Of a stretch of DNA of 64,000 bases, positions 19,126 through 27,829 are shown piece by piece. Position numbers and translations under genes: made by a program. The number at the start of each line of letters is the position of its first letter. The first letter of the stretch is position 1. This DNA is from Stenotrophomonas acidaminiphila (lineage in GTDB: Bacteria; Pseudomonadota; Gammaproteobacteria; Xanthomonadales; Xanthomonadaceae). The stretch is from contig NZ_LDJO01000026.1 of NCBI RefSeq assembly GCF_001431595.1, positions 186,001 through 250,000 on the forward strand. The letters run 5' to 3'. A model generated the notes under the pieces. That model saw only the letters and a program-made list of their open reading frames with translations, was not told where the DNA came from and ran no database searches.

Positions 19126-21209
19126 ACGCTCCCGTCCCGTCCCCCGTTGCCACGGCTCCCGGCAACGACCCGCTGCGCGACCCGGCGCTGTACATCAACC
19201 GCGAGCTGTCGCAGCTGGATTTCAATTTCCGCGTGCTGGCGCAGGCGATGGACGAGCAGGTACCGCTGCTGGAGCGGCTGCGCTTCCTGTGCATCTCCTG
19301 CACCAACCTGGACGAGTTCTTCGAGATCCGCGCCGCGGCGGTGCGCCACGCGCAGGAGTTCGGCCTGCCGCCGGCGCCGGACGGCATGAGCCCGCAGGAA
19401 ATCCTGACCGCCATCCACGACCGCGCCGCCGAACTGGTCGAACAGCAGTACCGCTGCTGGAACGAAGTACTGCGCCCGGCGCTGCAGGACGCGGGCATCG
19501 GCATCCTCTCGCCGTCGACCTGGACCCCGCGCCAGCGGCGCTGGCTGCGCGCCTATTTCCGCAACGAGATCATGCCGGTGCTCTCGCCGCTGGGGCTGGA
19601 CCCGTCGCATCCGTTCCCGAAGATCCTCAACAAGTCGCTGAACATCGTGGTCGTGCTCAAGGGCACCGACGCCTTCGGCCGCGCCGGCCACCTGGCGCTG
19701 GTGCGCGCACCGCGTTCGCTGCCGCGCATCATCCAGTTGCCCAAATCGCTGGGCGGCACCCAGAACTTCGTGCTGCTCTCGGCGGTGCTGTCCACCTTCG
19801 TCAACGAACTGTTCCCGGGCATGGACGTGCGCGGCGCCTACCAGTTCCGGGTCACCCGCAACTCAGAGCTGGTGGTGGACGAGGAGGAAGTGGAGAACCT
19901 GGCGCTGGCGCTGCGCGACGAACTGGTCGACCGCGGCTACCGCCCGGCGGTAAGGCTGGAGATCGCCCACGACTGCCCGCGCGCGATCGTGCAGACCCTG
20001 CTGCAGAACTTCGGCCTGTCCGAGAACGCGGCCTACCGCATCGACGGCTCGGTCAACCTCAACCGCGTCATCCAGGTCTACGACCTGGTGCAGCGGCCGG
20101 AGCTGAAGTACCCGCCGATGACGCCACGCGTGCTCAAGACGTCCGAAGGCATCTTCGAGGCGGTGGCGCGCGGGGACTTGCTGCTGCACCACCCGTTCGA
20201 CTCGTTCAGCACCGTGCTGGAGCTGATCCGCGAAGCGGCGGTGGACCCGAACGTGCTGGCGATCAAGCAGACGCTGTACCGCACCGGCAAGGATTCGGGG
20301 ATCGTCGAGGCGCTGATCCTGGCCGCGCGCAACGGCAAGGACGTGACCGTGGTGGTCGAACTGCGCGCGCGCTTCGACGAAGAGGCCAACCTCGGCCTGG
20401 CCGATCGCCTGCAGGATGCCGGCGTGCAGGTGGTCTATGGCGTGGTCGGCTACAAGACCCATGCCAAGATGCTGCTGATCGTGCGCCGCGAGGGCCGCAA
20501 GCTGCGCCGCTACGTGCACCTGGGCACGGGCAATTACCACAGCGGCACCGCGCGCGCCTACACCGACCTGAGCCTGATCACCGCCGATCCGGACATCGGC
20601 AACGACGTGCACCAGCTGTTCCAGCAGTTGTCCGGGCTGGCTTCGAAGATGAAGATGGAATACCTGCTGCAGTCGCCGTTCACCCTGCATGCCGGCCTGC
20701 TGCAGCGGATCGAGCGCGAGACCCGGCTGGCGCTGGACGGCAAGCCGGGGCGGATCATCGCCAAGATGAACGCGCTCAACGAACCGCAGGTGATCCGTAC
20801 CCTGTACGCGGCGTCGCAGGCCGGCGTGCAGATCGACCTGATCGTGCGTGGCGCCTGCACCCTGCGCCCCGGGGTGGAGGGGGTCTCGGACAACATCCGG
20901 GTGCGCTCGATCGTCGGCCGCTTCCTGGAGCACAGCCGCGTCTACTGGTTCGGCAACAACGGCGCGCCGGAGCTGTACTGCGCCAGCGCCGACTGGCTGG
21001 AGCGCAACCTGCTGCGGCGCGTGGAGACCTGCTTCCCGATCCTGGACAGCGACCTGGCCCGGCGGATCTACCGCGAGGTGCTGCAGAACTACCTGGACGA
21101 CAACCTCAACGCCTGGGAACTGCAGGCCGACGGCCGCTACCGCAAGTGCACGCCGCAGCCCGGGCAGCCGCCGCATTCGGCGCAGCAGGCGCTGCTGGAA
21201 GCGCTGTAA
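19122..21209 (+). CDS. ppk1: Polyphosphate kinase 1
   Basis: Reversibly transfers the ATP gamma-phosphate to a growing polyphosphate chain. ATG 19122 overlaps the phoR stop and gives a 695-residue protein, standard for Ppk1. N-terminal domain begins YINRELSQLDFNFRVLAQA. The phosphohistidine motif YKTHAKMLLIVR carries His447. HPFDSF and LYRTGKDSGIVEAL surround the active site, and the C-terminal catalytic half has the conserved CRIY-like end (LDSDLARRIY). Coupling to phoR places polyphosphate synthesis under phosphate control. Confidence 0.97.
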   Translation: MNAPVPSPVATAPGNDPLRDPALYINRELSQLDFNFRVLAQAMDEQVPLLERLRFLCISCTNLDEFFEIRAAAVRHAQEFGLPPAPDGMSPQEILTAIHDRAAELVEQQYRCWNEVLRPALQDAGIGILSPSTWTPRQRRWLRAYFRNEIMPVLSPLGLDPSHPFPKILNKSLNIVVVLKGTDAFGRAGHLALVRAPRSLPRIIQLPKSLGGTQNFVLLSAVLSTFVNELFPGMDVRGAYQFRVTRNSELVVDEEEVENLALALRDELVDRGYRPAVRLEIAHDCPRAIVQTLLQNFGLSENAAYRIDGSVNLNRVIQVYDLVQRPELKYPPMTPRVLKTSEGIFEAVARGDLLLHHPFDSFSTVLELIREAAVDPNVLAIKQTLYRTGKDSGIVEALILAARNGKDVTVVVELRARFDEEANLGLADRLQDAGVQVVYGVVGYKTHAKMLLIVRREGRKLRRYVHLGTGNYHSGTARAYTDLSLITADPDIGNDVHQLFQQLSGLASKMKMEYLLQSPFTLHAGLLQRIERETRLALDGKPGRIIAKMNALNEPQVIRTLYAASQAGVQIDLIVRGACTLRPGVEGVSDNIRVRSIVGRFLEHSRVYWFGNNGAPELYCASADWLERNLLRRVETCFPILDSDLARRIYREVLQNYLDDNLNAWELQADGRYRKCTPQPGQPPHSAQQALLEAL

Positions 21210-21334
21210 CCGCGCGCCGCGACCGCCGGAAGGGGCGGCGCCTGCAGGCCCGGACGCGCGTGCGCACGCGCACCGGGCCATGGCGCCGGCTTCCGGATCC
21301 GCGCCCAGGGTGACACGCGCCCCCGGCCATCCAC

Positions 21335-21340
21335 TACCAT
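21335..21340 (+). promoter_or_regulatory. Candidate -10 box of a leaderless ppx promoter
   Basis: TACCAT ends six bases before the ppx ATG, so transcription would begin at or next to the start codon. No Shine-Dalgarno is visible in this stretch. Confidence 0.45.
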
Positions 21341-21346
21341 TCCGCC

Positions 21347-22873
21347 ATGCCCCAGTCCTCCCCGACCTTTCCCCCACTGCAGGACGGCGACCTGCTGGCC
21401 GCCATCGACCTGGGCTCCAACAGCTTCCACATGGTCATCGCCCGCTACCTGCTCGGCCAGCTGCGGGTGGTCGACCGCCTGCGCGAGACCGTGCGCATGG
21501 CCGACGGCCTGGACGGCAAGGGCGGGCTGTCGGCCGAGGCGCGGCAGCGCGCGCTCGAATGCCTGGCCCGTTTCGGCCAGCGCATCCGCAACATCCCGCC
21601 GTACCGGGTACGCGCGCTGGCCACCAACACCGTGCGCCAGCTGCGCTCGCCGCTGTCGTTCCTGATGCCCGCCGAAACCGCGCTGGGCCATGCCATCGAA
21701 GTGGTCAACGGCCGCGAGGAGGCGCGCCTGATCTACCTGGGCGTGGCCCATGCGCAGCCGCCCAAGCCGGGCCAGCGGCGGCTGGTGATCGACATCGGCG
21801 GCGGCTCCACCGAATTCATCATCGGCAGCGGCATGCAGCCGCTGGAGCGCGAGAGCCTGCAGGCCGGCTGCATCGCCAGCACCCGCCGCTTCTTTCCCGG
21901 CGGCAAGCTGAGCAAGAAGCGCTGGAAGGACGCGCTGACCGAGATCGGCGCCGAGTTCCAGCCATTTGCCGCCAAGTACCGTGCGCTGGGCTGGGACGAG
22001 GCGCTGGGTTCGTCCGGCACCCACAAGGCGATCAGCGAGATCTGCGCGGCAATGAAGCTGAGCAAGGGCGCGATCACCTCCCAGGCATTGCCGCAGCTGC
22101 GCGACGAGCTGCTGCGCGCCCGCCACATCAACGACATCAACCTGCCCACCCTGTCCAGCGAGCGGCGCCCGATCATCGCCGGCGGCGTGCTGGTGCTCGA
22201 GGCCGCGTTCCAGTCGCTGGGCCTGCAGAAACTGCTGGTCAGCAAGGCGGCGATGCGCGAGGGCATCCTGTACGACATCATGGGCCGCGCCAGCGACAAC
22301 GACCCGCGCGACGAATCGGTGGCGGCGCTGACCCGCCGCTACGACATCGACGCCGCCCAGGCGCTGCGCGTGGAGGCGACCGCCCAGCGCCTGTTCGAAC
22401 AGGTCGCCGAGAGCTGGAAGCTGGACTCCGACGACGCGCGCATGCTCGGCTGGGCCGCGCGCCTGCACGAACTCGGGCTGATGATCGCCCACAGCGGCTA
22501 CCACACCCACGGCAGCTACGTGATCGAGCACTCGGACATCGCCGGCTTCTCGCGCCAGGAGCAGCAGATGCTGGCGGCGCTGATCCGCACCCATCGCCGT
22601 GGCGTGCCCAGGACCGCTTTCGACGCACTGCCCGACCGCCTGCTGCTGCCGGCCCGGCGTACCGCCGCGCTGCTGCGGCTGGCGGTGCTGCTGCACCGTT
22701 CGCACGAGGACGATCCGATCCCGACCCTGGACCTGAGCGTGGACGGCAACACCCTGTCGCTGGTGCTGGACAAGGTCTTCATCGACGCCCGTCCGCTGCT
22801 GCGTGCCGACCTGGTCGGCGAGGCCGAAGGCATGGCCGGGCTGGGCATCTCGTTCCGGCCGTTCGTCGCCTGA
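21347..22873 (+). CDS. ppx: Exopolyphosphatase / guanosine pentaphosphatase family
   Basis: Removes terminal phosphates from polyphosphate; some members also hydrolyse pppGpp. 508 aa. The actin-like ATPase fold has the phosphate loops AAIDLGSNSFHMVI (about 18-31) and DIGGGSTEFI (about 148-157), plus catalytic Glu in GREEARLIYLG. The C-terminal HD-like domain (about 320-508) contains GWAARLHELGLMIAHSGYH and IEHSDIAGF. It lies 137 bases downstream of ppk1 with its own candidate promoter. Ppx versus GppA cannot be separated by sequence alone, but the ppk1 neighbour favours Ppx. Confidence 0.93.
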   Translation: MPQSSPTFPPLQDGDLLAAIDLGSNSFHMVIARYLLGQLRVVDRLRETVRMADGLDGKGGLSAEARQRALECLARFGQRIRNIPPYRVRALATNTVRQLRSPLSFLMPAETALGHAIEVVNGREEARLIYLGVAHAQPPKPGQRRLVIDIGGGSTEFIIGSGMQPLERESLQAGCIASTRRFFPGGKLSKKRWKDALTEIGAEFQPFAAKYRALGWDEALGSSGTHKAISEICAAMKLSKGAITSQALPQLRDELLRARHINDINLPTLSSERRPIIAGGVLVLEAAFQSLGLQKLLVSKAAMREGILYDIMGRASDNDPRDESVAALTRRYDIDAAQALRVEATAQRLFEQVAESWKLDSDDARMLGWAARLHELGLMIAHSGYHTHGSYVIEHSDIAGFSRQEQQMLAALIRTHRRGVPRTAFDALPDRLLLPARRTAALLRLAVLLHRSHEDDPIPTLDLSVDGNTLSLVLDKVFIDARPLLRADLVGEAEGMAGLGISFRPFVA

Positions 22874-22879
22874 CCCCCG

Positions 22880-22899
22880 GGGGGCGCGGAGCCGCCCCC
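22880..22899 (+). terminator. Possible ppx terminator
   Basis: GGGGGCG/CGCCCCC with a 6-nt loop lies 7 bases after the ppx stop, followed only by TTCC. Confidence 0.45.
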
Positions 22900-22991
22900 T
22901 TCCATGCTGTCGGCCTGTCACATCACTGGCACGCCGCTGACACCCGTCTGCCACGGCGCCAGGCGACCCTTTGCGACAAAAGGGAGGCCGC

Positions 22992-24128
22992 ATGCGCTAC
23001 GCCATCGTCACCGAGACCTATCCGCCGGAGGTCAACGGCGTCGCCCTCACCGTGCAGGGTCTGGAACGCGGCCTGCGCGCGCGCGGCAACGAGGTGGACG
23101 TGGTGCGTCCACACCAGCCGCAGGACCTGGCACAACCGCATGAGCTGCTGGTACGCGGGCTGGCGCTGCCACGTTATCCCGGCCTGCGCTTCGGGCTTCC
23201 GGCCCCGCGCCGGCTGGCGCGGCACTGGCGCCTGCAGCGCCCCGATGCGGTCTACATCGCCACCGAGGGTCCATTGGGCTGGTCGGCGCTGCGCACCGCG
23301 CGCCGGCTCGGCATCCCGGTCGCCACCGGCCTGCATACCCGCTTCGACACCTATCTGCCCGACTACGGCGCAGCCTGGCTGCAGCCCGTGGCCCTGGGCT
23401 GGATGCGCCGCTTCCACAACCAGGGCGATGCCACGCTGGTACCCACCCGCGAGCTGCAGGACTTCCTGGAAGGCAACGGCTTCCACCACCCGCGGCTGCT
23501 GGCGCGTGCGGTGGACGCGTCGCAGTTCTCGCCGCGGGAGCGCGACCTGGCGCTGCGCCAGGAATGGGGGCTGGACGCGCGCGGGCTGGCGGTGATCCAC
23601 GTCGGCCGCATCGCCGCGGAGAAGAACCTCGGGCTGGCGATCCGGGCATTCCGGCGGATCCAGCAGCTGCGCCCGGACGCACGCTTCGTCTGGGTCGGCG
23701 ACGGGCCATTGCGCGAACGCATCGCGCAGGACAACCCCGACTTCATCTTCTGCGGCATCCAGCGCGGCCAGGCGCTTGCCCGCCACTTCGCCAGCGGCGA
23801 CGTGTTCCTGTTCCCGAGCCGCAGCGAGACCTTCGGCAACGTGACCCTGGAGGCCATGGCCAGCGGCGTGGCCACGGTCGCCTTCGACTACGGCGCCGCA
23901 CGCGAACATCTGCAGAGCGGGTACAGCGGCGTGGCCGTGGACAACGACGAGAGCTTCATCAGCGCCGCACTGAACCTGGCCGGCGACCCGGCCCTGCGCG
24001 CATCGCTCGGCGGCAACGCCAGCTTGGCGATGCAGCGGCTGCATCCGGACCACGTGGTCGCCGAATTCGAGGCACTGCTGCACGAACTGTCGCAACGGAG
24101 ACGTGCCCATGCCCTTGCTGCCGCCTGA
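22992..24128 (+). CDS. Glycosyltransferase family 4 (MgtA-like)
   Basis: Predicted retaining GT-B glycosyltransferase acting on a lipid or envelope acceptor. ATG 22992 follows GGGAGG at good spacing (378 aa). The N-terminal domain begins YAIVTETYPPEVNGVALTV, typical of the MgtA and sulfoquinovosyl/mannosyl-transferase subgroup. C-terminal donor site: HVGRIAAEKNLGLAI and PSRSETFGNVTLEAMASG (E-x7-E motif). It overlaps the PAP2 phosphatase start by 20 bases, so the two are probably coupled and could act on the same glycolipid. The sugar donor and acceptor are not determinable here. Confidence 0.88.
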   Translation: MRYAIVTETYPPEVNGVALTVQGLERGLRARGNEVDVVRPHQPQDLAQPHELLVRGLALPRYPGLRFGLPAPRRLARHWRLQRPDAVYIATEGPLGWSALRTARRLGIPVATGLHTRFDTYLPDYGAAWLQPVALGWMRRFHNQGDATLVPTRELQDFLEGNGFHHPRLLARAVDASQFSPRERDLALRQEWGLDARGLAVIHVGRIAAEKNLGLAIRAFRRIQQLRPDARFVWVGDGPLRERIAQDNPDFIFCGIQRGQALARHFASGDVFLFPSRSETFGNVTLEAMASGVATVAFDYGAAREHLQSGYSGVAVDNDESFISAALNLAGDPALRASLGGNASLAMQRLHPDHVVAEFEALLHELSQRRRAHALAAA

Positions 24129-24648
24129 CGGCCTGCTGGCCCGCGAAACCCGCTGGTGCCGGCGCGCCAACCACTACTGCCGCCGGCGCCGCATCCGCAC
24201 CCTGTTCGCGGTCATCAGCCGCCTCGGCGATGGCGTGTTCTGGTACCTGCTGATGGCCGCGCTGGTACTGGTCGACGGCATGGACGGCCTGCGCGCGTCG
24301 GCGCACATGGCCGCCACCGGGGTGGTCGCGCTCACCCTCTACAAGGTCCTCAAGCGCTGGACCCGGCGCCCGCGCCCGTTCGCCGCCGACCTGCGCATCC
24401 GCGCCTGGGTGGCGCCGCTGGACGAGTACAGCTTCCCCTCCGGGCATACCCTGCACGCGGTGTCGTTCAGCGTCGTCGCGCTGGCCTACTACCCGTGGCT
24501 GGCGCCGGTGCTGCTGCCGTTCACCGCCGGGGTGGCGCTGTCGCGCGTCGTGCTCGGCCTGCACTACCCCAGCGACGTACTGGCCGCCACCGGCATCGCC
24601 CTGCTGCTGGGCAGCGCTTCGCTGCAGCTGATGCCGCTGCCGTTCTGA
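24109..24648 (+). CDS. PAP2-family membrane phosphatase
   Basis: Predicted integral-membrane lipid phosphatase of the acid phosphatase/vanadium haloperoxidase fold, 179 aa. All three catalytic motifs are present: [10 protein letters not shown] (K-x6-RP), PSGHTLHAV (PSGH) and [13 protein letters not shown] (SR-x5-H-x3-D). Hydrophobic helices surround them. ATG 24109 has CGGAG eight bases upstream and is preferred to GTG 24103, which is too close. Likely substrates are phosphatidic acid, phosphatidylglycerophosphate or undecaprenyl pyrophosphate; overlap with the glycosyltransferase suggests a shared lipid pathway. Confidence 0.88.
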   Translation: MPLLPPDGLLARETRWCRRANHYCRRRRIRTLFAVISRLGDGVFWYLLMAALVLVDGMDGLRASAHMAATGVVALTLYKVLKRWTRRPRPFAADLRIRAWVAPLDEYSFPSGHTLHAVSFSVVALAYYPWLAPVLLPFTAGVALSRVVLGLHYPSDVLAATGIALLLGSASLQLMPLPF

Positions 24649-24723
24649 ACGGCGGCGCCGTACCCGCACGCAGCGGCGCCCACGGGCCTCCGCGCGGCCA
24701 TCGGGAGCGTGCCAGCGTTGCCC

Positions 24724-24729
24724 TACAAT
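24724..24729 (+). promoter_or_regulatory. Candidate -10 box of a leaderless lpxH promoter
   Basis: TACAAT lies seven bases before ATG 24737, placing the predicted transcription start at that ATG. It also overlaps the alternative ATG 24728, which argues against that codon as the start. Confidence 0.45.
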
Positions 24730-24736
24730 GGCGGCC

Positions 24737-25480
24737 ATGACCACGCTGTTCATTTCCGACCTGCACCTGGACCCCAGCCGTCCGGCCATCACCGCACTGT
24801 TCCTGGAATTCCTGCGCGGCCAGGCGCGGCAGGCCGAGGCGCTGTACATCCTCGGCGACCTGTTCGAGGCCTGGATCGGCGACGACACCCCATCGACCGC
24901 CGCCGATGCGGTCGCCACCGCCTTGCGCGAACTGGCCGATGCCGGGGTGCCGGTGTTCTTCATCCGCGGCAACCGCGACTTCCTGGTCGGCGAGGACTAC
25001 GCCCGGCGTGCCGGCATGCGCATCCTGCCCGACCCGTGCGTGGTGCCGCTGTACGGCAGGCCGGTGCTGCTGCAGCACGGCGACCTGCTGTGTACCGATG
25101 ACACCGCCTACCAGGCATTCCGCGCGCAGACCCGCGACCCTGCGTTCATCGCCCAGTTCCTGGCGCAGCCGCTGGAAGCACGCATCGCCTTCGCGCAGAA
25201 GGCACGCGCCGCCAGCCAGGCACGCCAGTCGGAGATGAAGCAAGGCGACCGCGCGCAGTTCGAGACCGTCACCGACGTGGCGCCGGACGAAGTCGCCGCC
25301 ACGTTCCGCCGCTATGGCGTGGACACGATGATCCATGGCCACACCCATCGTCCGGCCGTGCACAGCGTGCAGGTGGACGATGCCACCTGTACCCGCATCG
25401 TGCTTGGCGACTGGTACGAGCAGGGCTCGGTGCTGCAGGTGGATGCCAGCGGCTACCGGCTGCAGGCGCTGACCCCGTAG
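24737..25480 (+). CDS. lpxH: UDP-2,3-diacylglucosamine diphosphatase LpxH
   Basis: Mn-dependent phosphoesterase making lipid X from UDP-2,3-diacylglucosamine in lipid A synthesis, at the inner face of the inner membrane. ATG 24737 gives [12 protein letters not shown], as in known LpxH, and 247 aa. Metallophosphoesterase motifs: [29 protein letters not shown] and [10 protein letters not shown]. It stands 88 bases after the PAP2 phosphatase, and its start has no Shine-Dalgarno but a -10-like TACAAT at -13, so the mRNA may be leaderless. Confidence 0.95.
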   Translation: MTTLFISDLHLDPSRPAITALFLEFLRGQARQAEALYILGDLFEAWIGDDTPSTAADAVATALRELADAGVPVFFIRGNRDFLVGEDYARRAGMRILPDPCVVPLYGRPVLLQHGDLLCTDDTAYQAFRAQTRDPAFIAQFLAQPLEARIAFAQKARAASQARQSEMKQGDRAQFETVTDVAPDEVAATFRRYGVDTMIHGHTHRPAVHSVQVDDATCTRIVLGDWYEQGSVLQVDASGYRLQALTP

Positions 25481-25550
25481 GTCCATGCCAGGGCCGGCGG
25501 GCGCCGGAACGCACTACCATCGACGGACCAATCTGATCAGGAGAGTGAGG

Positions 25551-26300
25551 ATGGCACGCGCGGCAGTGTGGGCATGCACGATGATGGCGGCGGTTGCCGC
25601 GGCAGGAATGGAAACTGCGCACGCCGGCAATGCCGAACAGCCGGTTCCGTTCAAGACCACCGCGACGGTGTGGCTGGACACGCAGGGCGTTCCGCAGAAG
25701 GTTGAAACCCCGGACCGGCTTCCCGCCGCGATCCGCGAAGCCATCGGCGCAAGGGTCAGGGAGTGGCGCTTCGAGCCCGTCATCCTCAATGGCGAAGCAA
25801 AGAGCGGCGTCACCCACCTGATGCTCGACGCCTGTGCCGCCGCGGGCGCATCGGGCGAGTTGAATCTGGCGGTGGGCTACGTCTATGGCGGCCCGGTCAA
25901 CAACCAGGATCCCGCCGGCCTGGTGCCTCCACCCCGCTATCCCGTCGACGCGATCCGCGCGGACGTCCAGGGCACATGGCTGGTGACCTACAAAGTACTG
26001 CCCGACGGCACCACCCAATGGGTGTCCGTCGATCCGCAGGGCGACACCCCGCTGAAGCGACTCGGCTATTTCGAACCGACGTTGCGCCAGTGGGTAAACC
26101 AGTTGCGCTACACGCCCGAAGAAGTGGATGGCCAGCCGATAAGCACGGTGGTCCGGGTCCCGGTCGACTTCAGTACCCGACCCACGTCCCGGAATGAAGC
26201 CGCCCGTACCACCATGGAATGCGTGGCGGCGACGCGGGCCGAGCCATCCAGGCGGACCGTCACCGATACGCGGTTCAAGCTGGTCAGCGGCGGCAGCTGA
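25551..26300 (+). CDS. Exported protein with degenerate TonB C-terminal-like domain
   Basis: 249 aa of unknown function. ATG 25551 follows AGGAGAGTGAGG. A signal peptide (MARAAVWACTMMAAVAAAG...AHA) is cut near residue 25. The second half resembles a TonB C-terminal domain: PRYPVDAIRADVQGTWLVTY, a central VDPQGDTPLKR and a closing hydrophobic strand VVRVPVDF. The first half (FKTTATVWLDTQGVPQKVE, IREAIGARVREWRFEP) looks like a second, diverged copy of the same fold. It has no N-terminal membrane anchor, so it is unlikely to be a true TonB. It converges on a minus-strand lipoprotein gene. Confidence 0.75.
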   Translation: MARAAVWACTMMAAVAAAGMETAHAGNAEQPVPFKTTATVWLDTQGVPQKVETPDRLPAAIREAIGARVREWRFEPVILNGEAKSGVTHLMLDACAAAGASGELNLAVGYVYGGPVNNQDPAGLVPPPRYPVDAIRADVQGTWLVTYKVLPDGTTQWVSVDPQGDTPLKRLGYFEPTLRQWVNQLRYTPEEVDGQPISTVVRVPVDFSTRPTSRNEAARTTMECVAATRAEPSRRTVTDTRFKLVSGGS

Positions 26301-26435
26301 GCGGGCGCTGCAACGGCGCTGGCGGCTGCTGGCAGCCGGCGCCGTCGCTGCGGGCCCGCGTCATCGTCGAGGTGCCCGCTGACGATGCGGCCGGCTTCGA
26401 TTCTCCATCGAGCCTGCGTCGTCCCGGCAGCCCGT

Positions 26436-26882
26436 CTACCGGGGCGACGGCGGCGACGCTGGATCGAACGCGCACCCTTTGGCGGTCGTTTCCCCCAGCC
26501 GCCACGACACGCTGAAGGGATAGGTGATGTCGGACATGCCGTCCGAACAGGGCGCGCGGCGCACGTCCAGGCGGAACGGCAGGCCGCCGTCCTCGCCCGC
26601 CAGGTGCAGGCCATCGGCATCGATGCCGCGCGTGGCCTGCAGCCGGCGCGGCGCGTCCATCGTTTCCGGCGTGGTGTAGGCCAACGCCTCGCCCTCCACC
26701 TTCACGCTCCAGAACGGCTCGACGCCCGCGGCCTGCAGGCTGGCCGGGAACGCTGCCGGGTCCGTGTCTCCCCGCGTGGCGGTCGCTTCGTGCGCGGGCG
26801 CACCGGCGTCGGGGACGGCGGGGCTGCAGGCCAGCAACAGGGTCATCGGCAACGCCAGCGACAGGGGGCGGAAGACAGGCAT
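26436..26882 (-). CDS. COG3650-like lipoprotein
   Basis: 148 aa. Start ATG 26882, eight bases after GGAG; two upstream in-frame ATGs lack a ribosome site. The signal peptide ends in the lipobox LLLAC, so the mature protein starts at a lipidated Cys. The body begins AAGVEPFWSVKVEGEALAY and ends with APCSDGMSDITYPFSV, both typical of the uncharacterised COG3650 membrane-associated family, often found in stress-related heme or copper contexts. It lies 101 bases downstream of the DUF455 gene on the same strand and may be the last gene of that transcript. Confidence 0.75.
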   Translation of the reverse strand: MPVFRPLSLALPMTLLLACSPAVPDAGAPAHEATATRGDTDPAAFPASLQAAGVEPFWSVKVEGEALAYTTPETMDAPRRLQATRGIDADGLHLAGEDGGLPFRLDVRRAPCSDGMSDITYPFSVSWRLGETTAKGCAFDPASPPSPR

Positions 26883-26983
26883 GCGCGGCTCCATGGGGGT
26901 ACGACAGGGAACCGGCATCGTCGCATGCGCCAGGTAAACGCAATGCGATCCGCGCGGCCGCGGAAGCCGGCCACGCGGTTGCG

Positions 26984-27826
26984 TCATCCCGCCTGCTCGA
27001 CCAGGTCCGCGAGCTCGTCGGCGTCGAAACCGGCCAGCAGGCGCGCTTCGAGATTGAACGGCCCGTGCAGGTAACCGCCGGCGTATTCGTGCAGCAGCTG
27101 CTTGAACCGCGCGCGCGGTTCCACTCCGGCACGCTCGCAGTACCAGCGGTACCAGCGCGAGCCGGCGGCGACATGCGCCACTTCCTCGCGCAGGATCACT
27201 TCCAGCACGTCGGCGGTGGCGTCGTCGCCGAGCGAGCGCAGCCGGGTGATCATCGCTGGGGTCACGTCCAGCCCGCGCGCTTCCAGTACGCGCGGCACCA
27301 GCGCCATGCGCGCCAGCCCGTCATGCGCGGTTCTTTCGCACATTTCCCACAGGCCGTTGTGCGCGGGGAAGTCCGCGTAGTCGTGGCCGTGCGCCAACAG
27401 CCGCTCGCGCAGCAGCAGGAAGTGGCGCGCCTCGTCGTCGGCGCAGCTCACCCAGTCGGCATGGAAACTGCCCGGCAGGCCGCGGAAGCGGTAGACCGCA
27501 TCCCATGCCAGGTCGATGGCGTTCAGTTCGATATGGGCGATGGCGTGGATGAAGGCGGCACGGCCTTCCGCGCTGCCAAGGCCACGCCGCGGCAGGTCGC
27601 GCGGGTGCACCAGCACCAGGCGCGCGGGGCGGCCGGGCATGCGGATCGGCGCCGGCTCGGGTGCGTGCGCCGGCAGCTTCAGCGTGCCGGCGCGGAACAC
27701 GCTGGCGCAGTGCCGGGTCAGCGCCACCTTGCGCAGCGGATCGGCCTCGGCCAGGCACAGCTGCGCGGCGTGCAGCAGGTCATCCACCGCCGGCATGCCG
27801 CCGGCTTGCGCGGCCCCCGCCTGCAT
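26984..27826 (-). CDS. DUF455 ferritin-like protein
   Basis: 280 aa helical protein of the DUF455 family, distantly related to ferritin-like diiron proteins such as MiaE. Candidate metal ligands appear at regular places: AHIELNA, DDEARHF and REEVAHV (E-x-x-H type pairs). No signal peptide. The ATG is 3 bases after the purF stop, so it is expected to be co-translated with purF. Biochemical role unknown; an oxidase or hydroxylase function is inference from the fold. Confidence 0.82.
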   Translation of the reverse strand: MQAGAAQAGGMPAVDDLLHAAQLCLAEADPLRKVALTRHCASVFRAGTLKLPAHAPEPAPIRMPGRPARLVLVHPRDLPRRGLGSAEGRAAFIHAIAHIELNAIDLAWDAVYRFRGLPGSFHADWVSCADDEARHFLLLRERLLAHGHDYADFPAHNGLWEMCERTAHDGLARMALVPRVLEARGLDVTPAMITRLRSLGDDATADVLEVILREEVAHVAAGSRWYRWYCERAGVEPRARFKQLLHEYAGGYLHGPFNLEARLLAGFDADELADLVEQAG

Positions 27827-27829
27827 GGC

